Assembly: GCF_900114715.1 (NCBI RefSeq)
Contig: NZ_FOTY01000009.1
Coordinates: 1 to 64,000 of the forward strand
Reading direction: 5' to 3'
Length of the DNA stretch: 64,000 nt
From: Salibacterium qingdaonense
Lineage (GTDB): Bacteria > Bacillota > Bacilli > Bacillales > Marinococcaceae
This document shows positions 1 through 9,045 of the stretch, in pieces. A program made the position numbers and the translations under genes. Within the stretch, counting starts at the first letter, position 1; the number at the start of each line of letters is the position of its first letter. The notes below the pieces were generated by a model. It saw nothing but the letters and a program-made list of their open reading frames with translations. It had not been told where the DNA came from and did not search any database.

Positions 1-279
1 AAGCGTTTAGATGTCACAGAACTAATAAGGGGCCGAACCAAGCATCATGGCAGATGAATAAAAAAAGGGGGAATTCACCTTATTCTTCATTCGAAACATC
101 GAAAACGCGCATCACTGTTCTTTGACAATGAAATAGAAGCCAAATAGTGTAGTAGCTATCCAAGCTTCAATGAATCGTTGAATCCATTTCATTAAACAAA
201 GTTTATTGATGAAATGAAATTTTTCCTATTGTTTTTCCTATTGTATGTAAAGGTGAAGCGATTCATCTTTGGCTGAAAA
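1..279. other. No gene recognised
   Basis: No open frame with a plausible ribosome binding site or recognisable product is visible on either strand. The stretch is AT-rich and ends where a truncated transporter reading frame begins, so it probably contains a deletion or insertion junction. Confidence 0.5.
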
Positions 280-633
280 TTGGATGAACATATGGCTGAA
301 ATTTCAGTTGACAATTACACCTGGGTGGCGACTACCCTTATAGGTGCTTTGTTTATCCTTGCCATTTGGTTCGGTTCTACCTGGGCGACAACTCCGGTTC
401 TGCAGCACTACCTTGTATCGCTTTCTCCGAACTCCTCTGATTTAGCAATTGGCTTAAATAATTCAGTTCTCCAATTCGGAATGTCGGTAGGAGCCGGTGT
501 AGGAGGATGGGTGATCAGCCAAACATCCATCATGAGTCTGGGCTGGGCAGGAACTATTAGTGTCATAAGCGGTCTGCTTATTACATTTTACTCGTTTTCA
601 TTAAAGAATAGAAACACGGAGCAACATGCTTAA
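280..633 (+). pseudogene. MFS transporter, C-terminal fragment
   Basis: The 117-residue frame has about four hydrophobic helices ending in a short polar tail. The helix pattern and the stretch SVLQFGMSVGAGVGGW resemble the last third of drug/sugar-type major facilitator transporters of the YdhP/AraJ kind, which are normally about 390 residues. The first two thirds are absent and the TTG at 280 has no ribosome binding site, so this is a 3' remnant rather than a gene. The parent subfamily is inferred from helix layout only. Confidence 0.65.
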
Positions 634-881
634 AGGCAGGGATTCCAATGTAATGGCGTATTGTTTGTTCTTGTGACAAAAACTATTTCAATCCGCCGCT
701 ATTTCCACAAGAAGTTATTCAATAATTGGGCCATATTGTTGAACAAATAATTGTCTTATCGGGAAAATTAACTATTGGCTGATCTGCAGACAACCTTCTA
801 ATATTTACATCAATTTGCATTAGAACGTTGTTAGAGTGGTTGAAATACTTACAAATGCTTAATTAGCGCATTAAGTATGTA
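634..881. other. No gene recognised
   Basis: AT-rich spacer with no convincing reading frame. It ends at the long hairpin at 882-926. Confidence 0.5.
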
Positions 882-926
882 GAGGCATCCAAGCACAGAC
901 TAAAATAATCTGTGCTTGGATGCCTC
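882..926 (-). terminator. 18-bp perfect hairpin, probable terminator
   Basis: Bases 882-899 and 909-926 are perfect reverse complements around a 9-base loop. The hairpin lies 19 bp beyond the stop of the minus-strand isomerase-like gene, the expected place for its terminator. The U-tract is poor, so a role in RNA end protection is also possible. Confidence 0.55.
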
Positions 927-944
927 CTTAGTAATTATCACCGG

Positions 945-1244
945 CTATCTATGTGAATTGCTCGAAGTATTAACCGTCATCGGATGTGAAGCAAGCGCGG
1001 TTACCTTAATATTAGCATAGGGCCTGACGGGCAAACTTTCCAAGATTTGTTCGAGTTTATCGGCATCTGGTGCGGACCAGATCCCGATGTTGAAGCGGGT
1101 GCCGGGAAGTCGCCAGAAGTGACGCAGCACGTTCTCCTCCATTAACTCTCGACCGCGAACTCGCTCACGCTCGATTAGGTCAGCACACTCGTCGGAGGGT
1201 AGTTCATAGGCGCGTGAAGCGTCAATTTCTACTAGGAAATCCAT
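945..1244 (-). CDS. Muconolactone delta-isomerase-like protein
   Basis: This 99-residue protein matches the compact ferredoxin-like fold of muconolactone isomerases (CatC, about 95 residues). It opens with MDFLVEI, has the central stretch RGRELMEENVLRHFWRLPG, and then a conserved IWSAPDADKLEQIL helix with a strand ending LASHPM. CatC moves the double bond of muconolactone in the catechol branch of the beta-ketoadipate pathway. No other catechol genes are present, so the real substrate is uncertain, as for many stand-alone homologues in Bacilli. The start is supported by GGAGGAA about 10 bases upstream. A strong hairpin follows the stop. Confidence 0.75.
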   Translation of the reverse strand: MDFLVEIDASRAYELPSDECADLIERERVRGRELMEENVLRHFWRLPGTRFNIGIWSAPDADKLEQILESLPVRPYANIKVTALASHPMTVNTSSNSHR

Positions 1245-1427
1245 ATGATTGTTATTCCTCCTTCTGTTTATTAGGATGATTTAAGAGCATCATTAGATTA
1301 TGACGTAATTATCATAAGCCTATATTCGCTAAATTCAAGAAAACATTATACTATCTTTTACATCATTAAGGTCGTTCAAATACAGAAAACGAACTCCCCT
1401 CAGATGAGGATAGTCAGTCGAATTTGT

Positions 1428-2621
1428 TTAAGTCATGGAATTCGCGGTCATTTCCTGCTTCATTTTTGTTGGAATGAGGACGGCCATCAAAATGACCAAT
1501 ACGGCAATAAAAACGGCAAAGATGAAAATGGCCCCATATAATCCGATCCATTCAGCAATGAAACCAATACCAATGACAGGCAGGCCTACCCCAGTATATA
1601 TAATCACATATAAGCTCGAAACAACATCCCCTCGCCGACTTTCCGGGACGACTTCATTGACAAGCGCCATGCTCCCCATGAAGGAGAGACCTTGTCCGAG
1701 TCCGGTGATGATAGCACTGATCATTAACAATAAAACGGATTGTATGGGGACCGCGAATAAGACCCCTGTAAGGCCAATGATCAATAAACTGAGCCCAGAG
1801 ATCATAGACGTCTGAAAAGCTAGATTTTTGAGCGTAAACTGCATGATGGCTGAAGCTACAAATACTAGAAATACCACTCCCCCCGTAACGGCTAAATTAT
1901 GAATCCCCATCAGTGACGAGATATACGAAGGTAAAAGGGACATGAACAAGGCCATCACCGACCATGCAGCAAAAGATGTAACAGCACCCATTATAAAAGG
2001 CATACGAATCGTGGAAGGGACACTTGGTCGTTGCAGTCGCCAGCTTCCTGACGATTTTGATTTTATTGTTTCACTCATAATAAGGATCGCAATAAATCCT
2101 GGAATGAATAAAATGATATGAACAATATACGGCAAAACAAGAGGGCTCGGCGCATATTGGGCAAGGATTCCCCCTAAAAGCGGTCCGACGCCACTCCCAC
2201 CAGCCGTTGCAATCGTAGCAACTAGCGAAGCAGTCTTTCGATGATCGGGACGTAGTTCAACCAATGCTGCTGTAGCTGTTCCACTCATCATTCCTGCTGC
2301 TAATCCCTGCAGGCCACGCGCAACAAATAACCATACTAGATTTGTAGCGAAAACAAATGTAGCAGAACCTGCAGCTGCAATCACCAGTCCTATTAGAAGC
2401 ACTTTTTTTCTTCCAAACCGGTCGGATAGCTGTCCGAAAACCAACAAGGAAGGAATAAGAACGAGGGCATATACAGCAAAAATCAACGATATTATACCCG
2501 ATGAGAAACCCATTTGATGTTGATATACACTGTATAAAGGCGAAGGAATATTGGTGCCTGCCATTAATATCATGAGAGAATAACCAACTAACCAAAAAGC
2601 TGCGTTACTGTTTTTATGCAT
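1428..2621 (-). CDS. MFS drug-efflux-type transporter
   Basis: The 397-residue protein has the twelve-helix layout of the major facilitator superfamily. The helix 2-3 loop carries the signature GQLSDRFGRKK (residues 63-73), and helix 5 contains a GGSGVGPLLGG stretch like the antiporter motif C of drug/H+ exporters. It should sit in the cytoplasmic membrane and export a small hydrophobic compound by proton antiport. Start ATG follows AGAGGTGAT. The ArsR-type regulator upstream is on the same strand 140 bp away, which suggests that ligand-responsive repression controls both. The substrate cannot be read from the sequence. Confidence 0.85.
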   Translation of the reverse strand: MHKNSNAAFWLVGYSLMILMAGTNIPSPLYSVYQHQMGFSSGIISLIFAVYALVLIPSLLVFGQLSDRFGRKKVLLIGLVIAAAGSATFVFATNLVWLFVARGLQGLAAGMMSGTATAALVELRPDHRKTASLVATIATAGGSGVGPLLGGILAQYAPSPLVLPYIVHIILFIPGFIAILIMSETIKSKSSGSWRLQRPSVPSTIRMPFIMGAVTSFAAWSVMALFMSLLPSYISSLMGIHNLAVTGGVVFLVFVASAIMQFTLKNLAFQTSMISGLSLLIIGLTGVLFAVPIQSVLLLMISAIITGLGQGLSFMGSMALVNEVVPESRRGDVVSSLYVIIYTGVGLPVIGIGFIAEWIGLYGAIFIFAVFIAVLVILMAVLIPTKMKQEMTANSMT

Positions 2622-2761
2622 TGATAATCACCTCTGTTTGAAATGTTCATCTGAAGTAACTTTTCCTAAATTCGCGGCCATAGGTACTGCAATACAATCC
2701 AATAATACAAAGTAACATTGTTTTAAAACTATTTAACTAATATTCAAAAAAACTGACCACA

Positions 2762-3049
2762 CTAGAGTGTAGCCAAAAACCCCGGTAAATAATGATCAAA
2801 TGTTTCTTTATTTAAAGAAACATATTTTGTTACACCTTCACGTTCAATCGAAACTAATTGTGCATCAGATAAAATTTTTAAATGATATGAACTGTTGGAT
2901 TTGCTGATTTCCAACCTCCCTCCAATATCCAAACACATTAGGCGATTGTTCTCGTGGAATAGTAAACGAATCATCCGTATTCTTTTTTCATCTGCCAACG
3001 CATTAAATACCTTCATACGTTGCTGGTCATTTGTTTCTTTTAAAGTCAT
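2762..3049 (-). CDS. ArsR-family winged-helix transcriptional regulator
   Basis: The 95-residue protein has the fold of ArsR/SmtB repressors. An N-terminal helix is followed by FNALADEKRIRMIRLL, a helix-turn-helix around residues 40-62 with the recognition helix SKSNSSYHLKIL, and a wing near VSIEREGVTKYVSL. There is no CxC or His-rich metal site of the ArsR/CadC type, so the signal is more likely an organic ligand or redox change than a metal. It is the first gene upstream of the MFS exporter on the same strand. No ribosome binding site precedes the ATG, and the promoter is placed so that the mRNA would start at or next to it. Confidence 0.85.
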   Translation of the reverse strand: MTLKETNDQQRMKVFNALADEKRIRMIRLLFHENNRLMCLDIGGRLEISKSNSSYHLKILSDAQLVSIEREGVTKYVSLNKETFDHYLPGFLATL

Positions 3050-3055
3050 AACATT

Positions 3056-3083
3056 ATTGTACTATAAAGATTAAAAATGTCAA
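3056..3083 (-). promoter_or_regulatory. Sigma-A promoter of the ArsR gene
   Basis: On the minus strand TTGACA (3078-3083) and TACAAT (3056-3061) are separated by 16 bases. The predicted transcription start falls at about 3049, the A of the ArsR start codon, which implies a leaderless transcript. Confidence 0.6.
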
Positions 3084-3282
3084 CACGCGCGCACAATGAG
3101 TTTTATCCATGAATGAATATTGTGAAGTAGTTCACTTAAACAAACGGGCGCGACTGTTGAAGAAAACTTAGTTTTCTAAACAACTATATTTCAGACCTCG
3201 TCCTTACTTAGAACGGGGTTATGCATGTTTAAGGTTATAAAATTAAAAAACTTTATTGTCACTTTACAAAGGCAATTACTGA

Positions 3283-3760
3283 AAAGGTATGCCTCTTTAG
3301 GGGCTGATAGTGTAGTTAATTATACAAATAACAAAGCATCGGCCGAGATGACTGTATCCAGTATACAAAATATGGTACCAAAGCACTAGCGATTCAGGCA
3401 GACATTTCAAATTTGGGTAAAATTCGAATCATGTTCGCAACTACATTAAAGGAGCTTAAAAAAATGGACATTATAGTAGCGAACGCAGGCGTTGAGGTTG
3501 TTTACCTTCCGGCAATTGATATTACTGAGGAAGATTATGACAAATTATTTACCATCAATACAAAGGGTGCATTTCTCACGGTACAAGGGGGCGCAAAACA
3601 CGCGGGGGATAACGGACGAATCATTTACATTTCTTCAAGTACTATCACTAATATCCTTGAGGGCAAGGCTTTGTACGGCAGCAGTAAATTGGCGCCGATG
3701 TATCTGGTAGAGGTACTTGCAAAGGAAATTGGACAATACAAACAACTTGAAGAAATAGGA
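3283..3760 (+). pseudogene. Short-chain dehydrogenase/reductase remnant
   Basis: Two reading frames together spell an SDR-family oxidoreductase. The first gives ASLGADSVVNYTNNKASAEM, which in intact SDRs follows the first helix. After a frameshift near 3370 comes ALAIQADISNLG, then IIVANAGVE, the catalytic-Ser strand ISSST, and the active-site motif YGSSK (YxxxK). The TGxxxGIG nucleotide-binding start, the end of the Rossmann fold and a start codon are missing, so no working enzyme can be made. The substrate is not inferable. Confidence 0.75.
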
Positions 3761-3814
3761 ATGGATATCCAGCCCCTCCATCTACGAATCGTTTCCGCAG
3801 CTCTTTTATCATCC

Positions 3815-4590
3815 TGTTGATCCTGAAACATCTTTGGAACGTCTATTTGTCTTCCCTGTCCCCTTTTTCACTTTGTAACGGATTGGTTTTTCAACAAATC
3901 GCCAGGAAATGGTGGACAATCTGTCCATACTTCAGATCACTATACAATTGGCCGCTGTTATCGTGATTATAGATAAAACTGCTCCTCTACAGCCAGAGAC
4001 CAAAGATGTAACAAAGGAGTAGGCTCACGTAGCCGAGAAAGTCAACACTAGAATCGGGTAATGCCAGATATAGATGCCATATGAACGAACACCCAGCCAA
4101 CGAAGCGGCCCAAATCCCAGCACACGACCGATCCAAGCGCAGGATGAACCGCAGCGGCGATGATGGCTGTTGTTGCAAAATAACCGACATCCGTGCCAAT
4201 GTACCACCAATTCGATACATAAAGAAACGAAGCCAACCAATGCCCCCAAATATCGACAAATCGGGAAAAGTGAAAGACAACCATCCATCCTCCTACCACG
4301 ATTAATAAAAGAAACAATCCCGGCAGCAGGCGGCGGGCACGGCGCAGCCAAAAATCTTTCAGATCGATTTTCCCTTTGTTTTTCCATTGCCTCATCAAAA
4401 TGTCCGTAATCAAGTACCCGGATAAAACAAAAAATACGCCAACTTTCAAAAATCCGCCAGGTGCCCATGCAAAACCAAAATGGAAAGCAATCACTGCACA
4501 TACAGCAATTGCTCTTATCCCATCTAATCCCGGCATATAACGACCTTTTATCTCTTCGGCAAGGTTGTCAACCATTGGTTGTTTATGCAT
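3815..4590 (-). pseudogene. Acyltransferase-3 (OatA-like) membrane protein, decayed
   Basis: From the minus-strand ATG at 4590 the frame gives YMPGLDGIRAIAVCAVIAFH and GVFFVLSGYLITD, the N-terminal helices of acyltransferase-3 proteins, which O-acetylate peptidoglycan or surface glycans. After NWWYIGTDVGYFA the protein jumps to the C-terminal region, so the central helices are deleted. A frameshift then moves LRWLGVRSYGIYIWHYPIL into another frame. A final piece reading SWRFVEKPIRYK (near 3870-3900) is in yet another context. A fuller paralogue, also broken, lies at 19698-20805. An IS30 element lies 20 bp upstream of the start. Confidence 0.8.
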
Positions 4591-4610
4591 ATCATAAGCT
4601 TGATTGTAAA

Positions 4611-5792
4611 ATTAAATGCAACAGCTAAAGGCATCGTTAAAGATATAGCTAAAGCCATCGTTATTCCATTATGATGAAAGGAACCCAACACCCAACATAA
4701 CAGGAGGAATAACGATGACCACTTCCCATGGTACCACAGAAAAGCGGTGTTTTTCTCATCTTTCGGCATTTGATCGAGGACAGATTCAAGCCTTTCGTCA
4801 AGCAGGCAAATCCATGCAGGCCATTGCGGATGCAATTGGGCACCATAAATCAACGATATCTCAAGAGCTTCAACGAGGAACCACAACCCAACGATCGTCG
4901 GATTTGACGAAGTATCAGACCTACTTTCCTGAAACAGGGCAAGCTGTTTATGAGGCCAACCGTGCGCATTGCGGCGCCAAATACAAGTTGGCCCATGCAG
5001 CTTCCTTTGTGCACTTCGCCGTGGCCAAGATACAATCCGAACGTTGGTCTCCCGATGCTGTTTGCGGGCATGCCAATCTCCATCAGTTATATGAAGGAGC
5101 TAAAGTATGCACCAAAACGCTGTACTACTATATTGATAAAGGGCTTCTTCCCATCAAAAATATCGACCTTCTGCAGAAAGTCCGGAGAAAAACGAAAACG
5201 AAGCGGCCCAGGGTTAACAAGAGGATTTATGGAACGAGCATCGAAGAACGCCCCGAACATTTGGAGAACCGCGAAGAATTTGGTCATTGGGAAATCGACA
5301 CAGTGCTGGGCCAACGCCTGAAAGGAACTGCCCTCTTAACGTTGACCGAACGACAGACACGCAAAGAAATTATCATGAAAATCGGGCAAAAGACATCGGA
5401 AGCTGTCAACCAAGCTGTCCAGCGGCTCAAAACCAGGTTTGATGACACTTTTTCGTCCGTCTTTCAGTCCATTACATCGGACAACGGTTCCGAATTCAGC
5501 GAACTTACCGAAGCCGTTGACTGTGATCAGGTTAGCGTCTATTATACGCACCCCTATACCTCCAGCGAGAGAGGTACGAATCAACGCCATAATGGACTCA
5601 TCCGGCGGTTTATCCCCAAAGGAAAATCCATCGATGATCTGGATGACAGCGTCATTGCCTATGTGGAGAACTGGTGTAACACGCTTCCCCGCAAAATCCT
5701 GGGGTACCAATCTCCCAATGACCGGTATGAACAGGCATTGACCAGCGTTATATAATTACAAATAATGGAGTTAAGGTGGTTGTTGCATTTAT
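4611..5792 (+). mobile_element. IS30-family insertion sequence
   Basis: The element spans the transposase gene and imperfect terminal inverted repeats sharing TAAATGCAAC: left end near 4611-4625, right end as its complement near 5778-5792. Length about 1.18 kb is right for IS30. It lies between the start of the acyltransferase remnant and a terminator whose upstream gene is missing, so it probably separated that gene from its promoter. Exact ends and target duplication were not resolved. Confidence 0.7.
4715..5755 (+). CDS. IS30-family transposase
   Basis: The 346-residue protein has an N-terminal helix-turn-helix (LSAFDRGQIQAFRQAGKSMQ, then IADAIGHHKSTISQELQRG), which binds the element ends. 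A DDE integrase core follows: first Asp in HWEIDTVLG, second in TSDNGSEF, and the Glu in SSERGTNQRHNGLIRRF, the most typical IS30 signature. It cuts and joins DNA during circle-mediated transposition. Start ATG is preceded by AGGAGGAA. Length and all catalytic residues are intact, so this is the only potentially active transposase here. Confidence 0.93.
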   Translation: MTTSHGTTEKRCFSHLSAFDRGQIQAFRQAGKSMQAIADAIGHHKSTISQELQRGTTTQRSSDLTKYQTYFPETGQAVYEANRAHCGAKYKLAHAASFVHFAVAKIQSERWSPDAVCGHANLHQLYEGAKVCTKTLYYYIDKGLLPIKNIDLLQKVRRKTKTKRPRVNKRIYGTSIEERPEHLENREEFGHWEIDTVLGQRLKGTALLTLTERQTRKEIIMKIGQKTSEAVNQAVQRLKTRFDDTFSSVFQSITSDNGSEFSELTEAVDCDQVSVYYTHPYTSSERGTNQRHNGLIRRFIPKGKSIDDLDDSVIAYVENWCNTLPRKILGYQSPNDRYEQALTSVI

Positions 5793-5865
5793 TATTGCAA
5801 TTCGGAATCTATCAATATATCAAAATGGAAGAAGAACCTTGACGACATGAAGCAGGGAGCGTTAG

Positions 5866-5895
5866 AGTGCGGAACTTCGGTTCTGCACTTTTTTT
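5866..5895 (+). terminator. Rho-independent terminator
   Basis: A 10-bp stem (5866-5875 with 5880-5889, one G-U pair) closes a TTCG tetraloop and is followed by seven T. No intact gene precedes it; it likely belonged to a gene lost to the IS30 insertion. It also insulates the operon starting at 6031. Confidence 0.85.
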
Positions 5896-5908
5896 ATGAT
5901 TGCATCCC

Positions 5909-5954
5909 ATCTGCATCTGATCTGCACAAGATCTTGACATCCTTCCCCTATACT
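5909..5954 (+). promoter_or_regulatory. Activator-type promoter with 11-bp direct repeats
   Basis: Three tandem 11-bp units begin ATCTGCATCTG (5909), ATCTGCACAAG (5920) and ATCTTGACATC (5931). A -10 element TATACT follows at 5949-5954 without a properly spaced -35. Such layout is typical of promoters activated by OmpR-type response regulators. Related boxes precede the two-component genes at 14450, the deacetylase at 18023 and the SGNH remnant at 19122. Confidence 0.5.
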
Positions 5955-6030
5955 TTCCCTTGAGCATGCGGAGTTGCACGATGCATGGAATAAGATCGAT
6001 TCTGCATTTGAACTGGACGAAAGGGAAGTG

Positions 6031-6408
6031 ATGAAGATGGGAAAGAAGAAATTGGGAATGATGATACTCGCCTTGTTGGCCTCGGCGTATGGCAACAACG
6101 GCCAACCAAACGCTCCAAATGGGGAATCTGAGGACTTTTCTTCTGGGGAGTCAGAGGACGGTGTCGCCTCGAAGTCAATATCCTATGAGAAGTTGTATCA
6201 AACGAGTGTGTTTCTCGGTGGTTCGATTACGGAAGGACTGTCTTACCATGATGTGCTGGATGAGGAGAACGTCCTTGCAGGTGTGGGAAAAACAGCTGAA
6301 TTTGCGCTGAAGGAGGATGTAGATCGACTGGTCAGTCGAATGCCGGAGCATATCTATATCCAACAGGGTTCGGATGACATTTTGTGGCCGAAGCAAAGTG
6401 CGGAGTGA
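6031..6408 (+). pseudogene. SGNH-hydrolase lipoprotein, truncated and mutated
   Basis: The frame parallels the SGNH domains of the lipoprotein at 9046: YQTSVFLGGSITEGLSYHDV matches their NSVFVGDSI region, and the frame ends right after GSDDI, the block III position. Three lesions are visible. The lipobox Cys is replaced by Tyr (LASAYG), a one-base change. The GDS catalytic motif has become GGS. The protein stops about 100 residues short of the DxxH block. Promoter repeats lie upstream and the MBOAT gene follows 24 bp downstream, so this was probably the first gene of the operon. Confidence 0.7.
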
Positions 6409-6432
6409 AGGTGCGGGAGGGGGGAATAAGCG

Positions 6433-7839
6433 TTGGTATTCAGCAGCCTGATTTTCCTGTTTCTGTTTCTCCCCGCTGCTTTGCTCATTTATTACTTGTC
6501 GCCGGGGAAGCTGAAAAATGCCGTACTGTTCGCCGCAAGCCTCGTCTTTTACGCATGGGGCGAACCGATCTATATCGTCATTATGATTTTTTCCACCATA
6601 TTCGATTATGCGAACGGGCTGTTGATCGATAAGTACAGGCACCGCAAACCGATATCCCGAGCAGTGCTTATCGGCTCCATCGGCGGTAATCTGGCCATAC
6701 TCGGTTTTTTCAAATATGCCGGCTTTGTCATTCAGAACGTGAACGAGCTGTTCGGCTTGAGCCTGCAGGCCGCCGATCTGCCGCTTCCGATCGGCATATC
6801 CTTCTACACGTTTCAAACGATGTCTTATATAGCGGACGTATACCGAGGCAAGGTGCCGCCACAGCGTAACATGATAAACTTCGGCACTTACGTGGCCATG
6901 TTTCCGCAACTGGTCGCCGGACCGATCGTCAAATACGGTGATATTGCGAAACAGCTGGCCTCTCGTAAAGTGACGCTGGAACGGTTCGGTGAAGGGGCGA
7001 AGTGGTTCATCCGGGGACTCGTCAAAAAGGTGCTTCTGGCGAACAATATTGGAATGTTGTGGACGAGTGTGAAATCCACCCCGCTGGAGGAATTGAGCGT
7101 TCTTTCCGCTTGGCTTGGAATTTTGGCGTTTACGTTTCAAATTTATTTTGACTTTAGCGGGTATTCGGATATGGCGCGCGGACTTGGCAAGATGTTCGGC
7201 TTTGATTTGCCGCAAAACTTTAATTATCCATATATTTCAAGAAGCGTGACGGAATTTTGGCGCAGATGGCATATTTCACTGGGTTCCTGGTTCCGGGAGT
7301 ATGTCTATATTCCGCTTGGCGGCAATCGGCGCGGCTTGCGCAAGCAGCTGAGAAATCTCTTGATCGTCTGGTTTTTGACCGGTTTGTGGCATGGGGCAAG
7401 TTGGAACTTTGTCGTATGGGGCTTGTATTTCGGTTTTATCGTGACCGTTGAGAAGTTGTTTCTCCTGAAGTGGCTGACGCGCTGGCCGAATTGGACGGGA
7501 CATCTATATACGCTGTTGATCGTGATTCTGGGGTGGGTCCTGTTCGAATATGAACATTTGCCTTCCGCATGGGCGTTCATCGGGACGATGTTCGGGCTCG
7601 GAGCGCACGAGTGGGTGGATCGCCAGGCGCTTTATGACCTGCTGACGAACGGAGGATTGTTCGTGCTCTTGGCAATATGTGCGACACCGCTTCCGCGGAA
7701 GATGGTCGAGCTTGTGGAAAGGCGCTGGAATCGCGGAGGCGTGATCGTGGTTACCACATTCTATACGATCGGATTGATATTGTCGACCGCTTATTTGGTT
7801 GACGAGTCTTATAATCCGTTTATGTATTTTCGCTTTTGA
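6433..7839 (+). CDS. MBOAT-family membrane O-acyltransferase (AlgI/PatA-like)
   Basis: The 468-residue protein is a multi-pass membrane O-acyltransferase. It has about eleven helices, the early motif YAWGEPIYIVIM, the central RRWHISLGSWFREYVYIPLGGNR typical of AlgI and DltB relatives, and the invariant catalytic His in TGLWHGASWNF. These proteins pass an acyl group, usually acetyl, across the membrane to an extracellular partner that modifies a surface polymer. Here the partner is probably the DHHW protein next door, 13 bp downstream. Translation starts at TTG 6433 after GGGAGGGGGG. The target polymer is unknown. Confidence 0.92.
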   Translation: MVFSSLIFLFLFLPAALLIYYLSPGKLKNAVLFAASLVFYAWGEPIYIVIMIFSTIFDYANGLLIDKYRHRKPISRAVLIGSIGGNLAILGFFKYAGFVIQNVNELFGLSLQAADLPLPIGISFYTFQTMSYIADVYRGKVPPQRNMINFGTYVAMFPQLVAGPIVKYGDIAKQLASRKVTLERFGEGAKWFIRGLVKKVLLANNIGMLWTSVKSTPLEELSVLSAWLGILAFTFQIYFDFSGYSDMARGLGKMFGFDLPQNFNYPYISRSVTEFWRRWHISLGSWFREYVYIPLGGNRRGLRKQLRNLLIVWFLTGLWHGASWNFVVWGLYFGFIVTVEKLFLLKWLTRWPNWTGHLYTLLIVILGWVLFEYEHLPSAWAFIGTMFGLGAHEWVDRQALYDLLTNGGLFVLLAICATPLPRKMVELVERRWNRGGVIVVTTFYTIGLILSTAYLVDESYNPFMYFRF

Positions 7840-7852
7840 GAGGAGGGGAATC

Positions 7853-9004
7853 TTGACTGGATATAACAAATGGGTTCGGTCTGTCATCGGCTTATTGCTG
7901 CTGTTATTTATCGGGACGATGGTTGTCATCAACTTTTTGACGCCTGACAAAACGTTCTCGGAAGCGGAAAACCGGGTGCTGGATAGCCGGCCGTCTTTCT
8001 CGCTGCAATCGTTACTGTCAGGGGAATTCATGAAAGATTATGAGCAATATGTAACCGATCAATTTGCATTCCGGAACGAATGGATCGGGATAAAGACCGA
8101 TGCGGATCGCGCTCTGGGTAAAAAAGACAGCAACGGCGTATATCTGGGTGCGGATGGCTATCTCATTCAATCTTTCACGTCACCGCAAGAGGCGGATATG
8201 GAAGAACGAATCAGGGCGATTCATTCGTTTCATCAGGATACGCCCGACCTTCGCAAGTATATTCTGCTGGCACCGACGGCCGCCTCGGTGCTTCAGAGCA
8301 AATTGCCGGCGTATGCGCCAGTTGGCAATCAGCGGGCTGTTCTGAATCAATTCCGGCAGAAGCTTGAGCGGCTTGGGCCCGATATTCGCTTTATTGACGT
8401 GTATCCCGCCTTATATGCGAAGCGGGAGGAATACATTTATTATAAAACGGATCATCATTGGACTACAAAAGGCGCTTATTACGCTTATCAAGCGCTGGGT
8501 CAAGAAATGGGGTTAACACCGAAGGAGGAAGAGTACTTTAACATTACAAAAGGGGCGGATGCATTTTATGGTTCACTCTACTCGAAAAGCGGCTTCAAAC
8601 ATTTAAATCCCGACAGTATTTCATTATATTTGCCAAAAAGCAAGGAGCAGGTTCAGGTTGAATATTTGGGCGGGGAATATAAAAGCACCGATTCGCTTTA
8701 TGCCATGGATCATCTCCATCAAAAAGATAAATATGACGTATTCCTTAACGGCAACCATTCATTAGTGAAAATCACAACGGGTCATGAACAAGAAAGAAAA
8801 CTGCTGGTGGTGAAGGACTCTTATGCGAATTCCTTTATTCCTTTTTTGGCATTGCATTTCAGTGAAATTTATGTCGTGGATCTCCGATATTATACGGATT
8901 CTCTCGATACACTCATACGAGAAAATCAAATCCAGGACATGTTATTGCTGTATAATGCCACCACGTTTTTCGACGATCCGTTTATAAAGGATTTATCCGA
9001 GTGA
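7853..9004 (+). CDS. DHHW-family AlgJ/AlgX-like acetylation protein
   Basis: The start chosen is TTG 7853 after GAGGAGGGG, giving 383 residues. A signal-anchor helix (about residues 8-26) precedes an extracellular SGNH-like domain. The name-giving motif appears as YYKTDHHWTTKGAYYAY near residue 205; its Asp and His belong to the catalytic set of AlgJ/AlgX-type proteins. A GADGYLIQ strand and a late VVKDSYANSFIPFL segment, where the nucleophilic Ser sits, complete the pattern. By analogy with alginate acetylation it would take the acyl group from the MBOAT channel and place it on an exported glycan. The stop overlaps GTG 9001 of the next frame, so translational coupling is likely. Confidence 0.88.
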   Translation: MTGYNKWVRSVIGLLLLLFIGTMVVINFLTPDKTFSEAENRVLDSRPSFSLQSLLSGEFMKDYEQYVTDQFAFRNEWIGIKTDADRALGKKDSNGVYLGADGYLIQSFTSPQEADMEERIRAIHSFHQDTPDLRKYILLAPTAASVLQSKLPAYAPVGNQRAVLNQFRQKLERLGPDIRFIDVYPALYAKREEYIYYKTDHHWTTKGAYYAYQALGQEMGLTPKEEEYFNITKGADAFYGSLYSKSGFKHLNPDSISLYLPKSKEQVQVEYLGGEYKSTDSLYAMDHLHQKDKYDVFLNGNHSLVKITTGHEQERKLLVVKDSYANSFIPFLALHFSEIYVVDLRYYTDSLDTLIRENQIQDMLLLYNATTFFDDPFIKDLSE

Positions 9005-9045
9005 ATATGCGAAAAAATCGATACTGGAAAGGGGCTTCGAATCAC

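Noticed and set aside
3625-3831. Minus-strand 68-residue ORF over the SDR remnant
   Set aside because: It is a shadow of the SDR frame; the recognisable YxxxK and strand motifs are on the plus strand.
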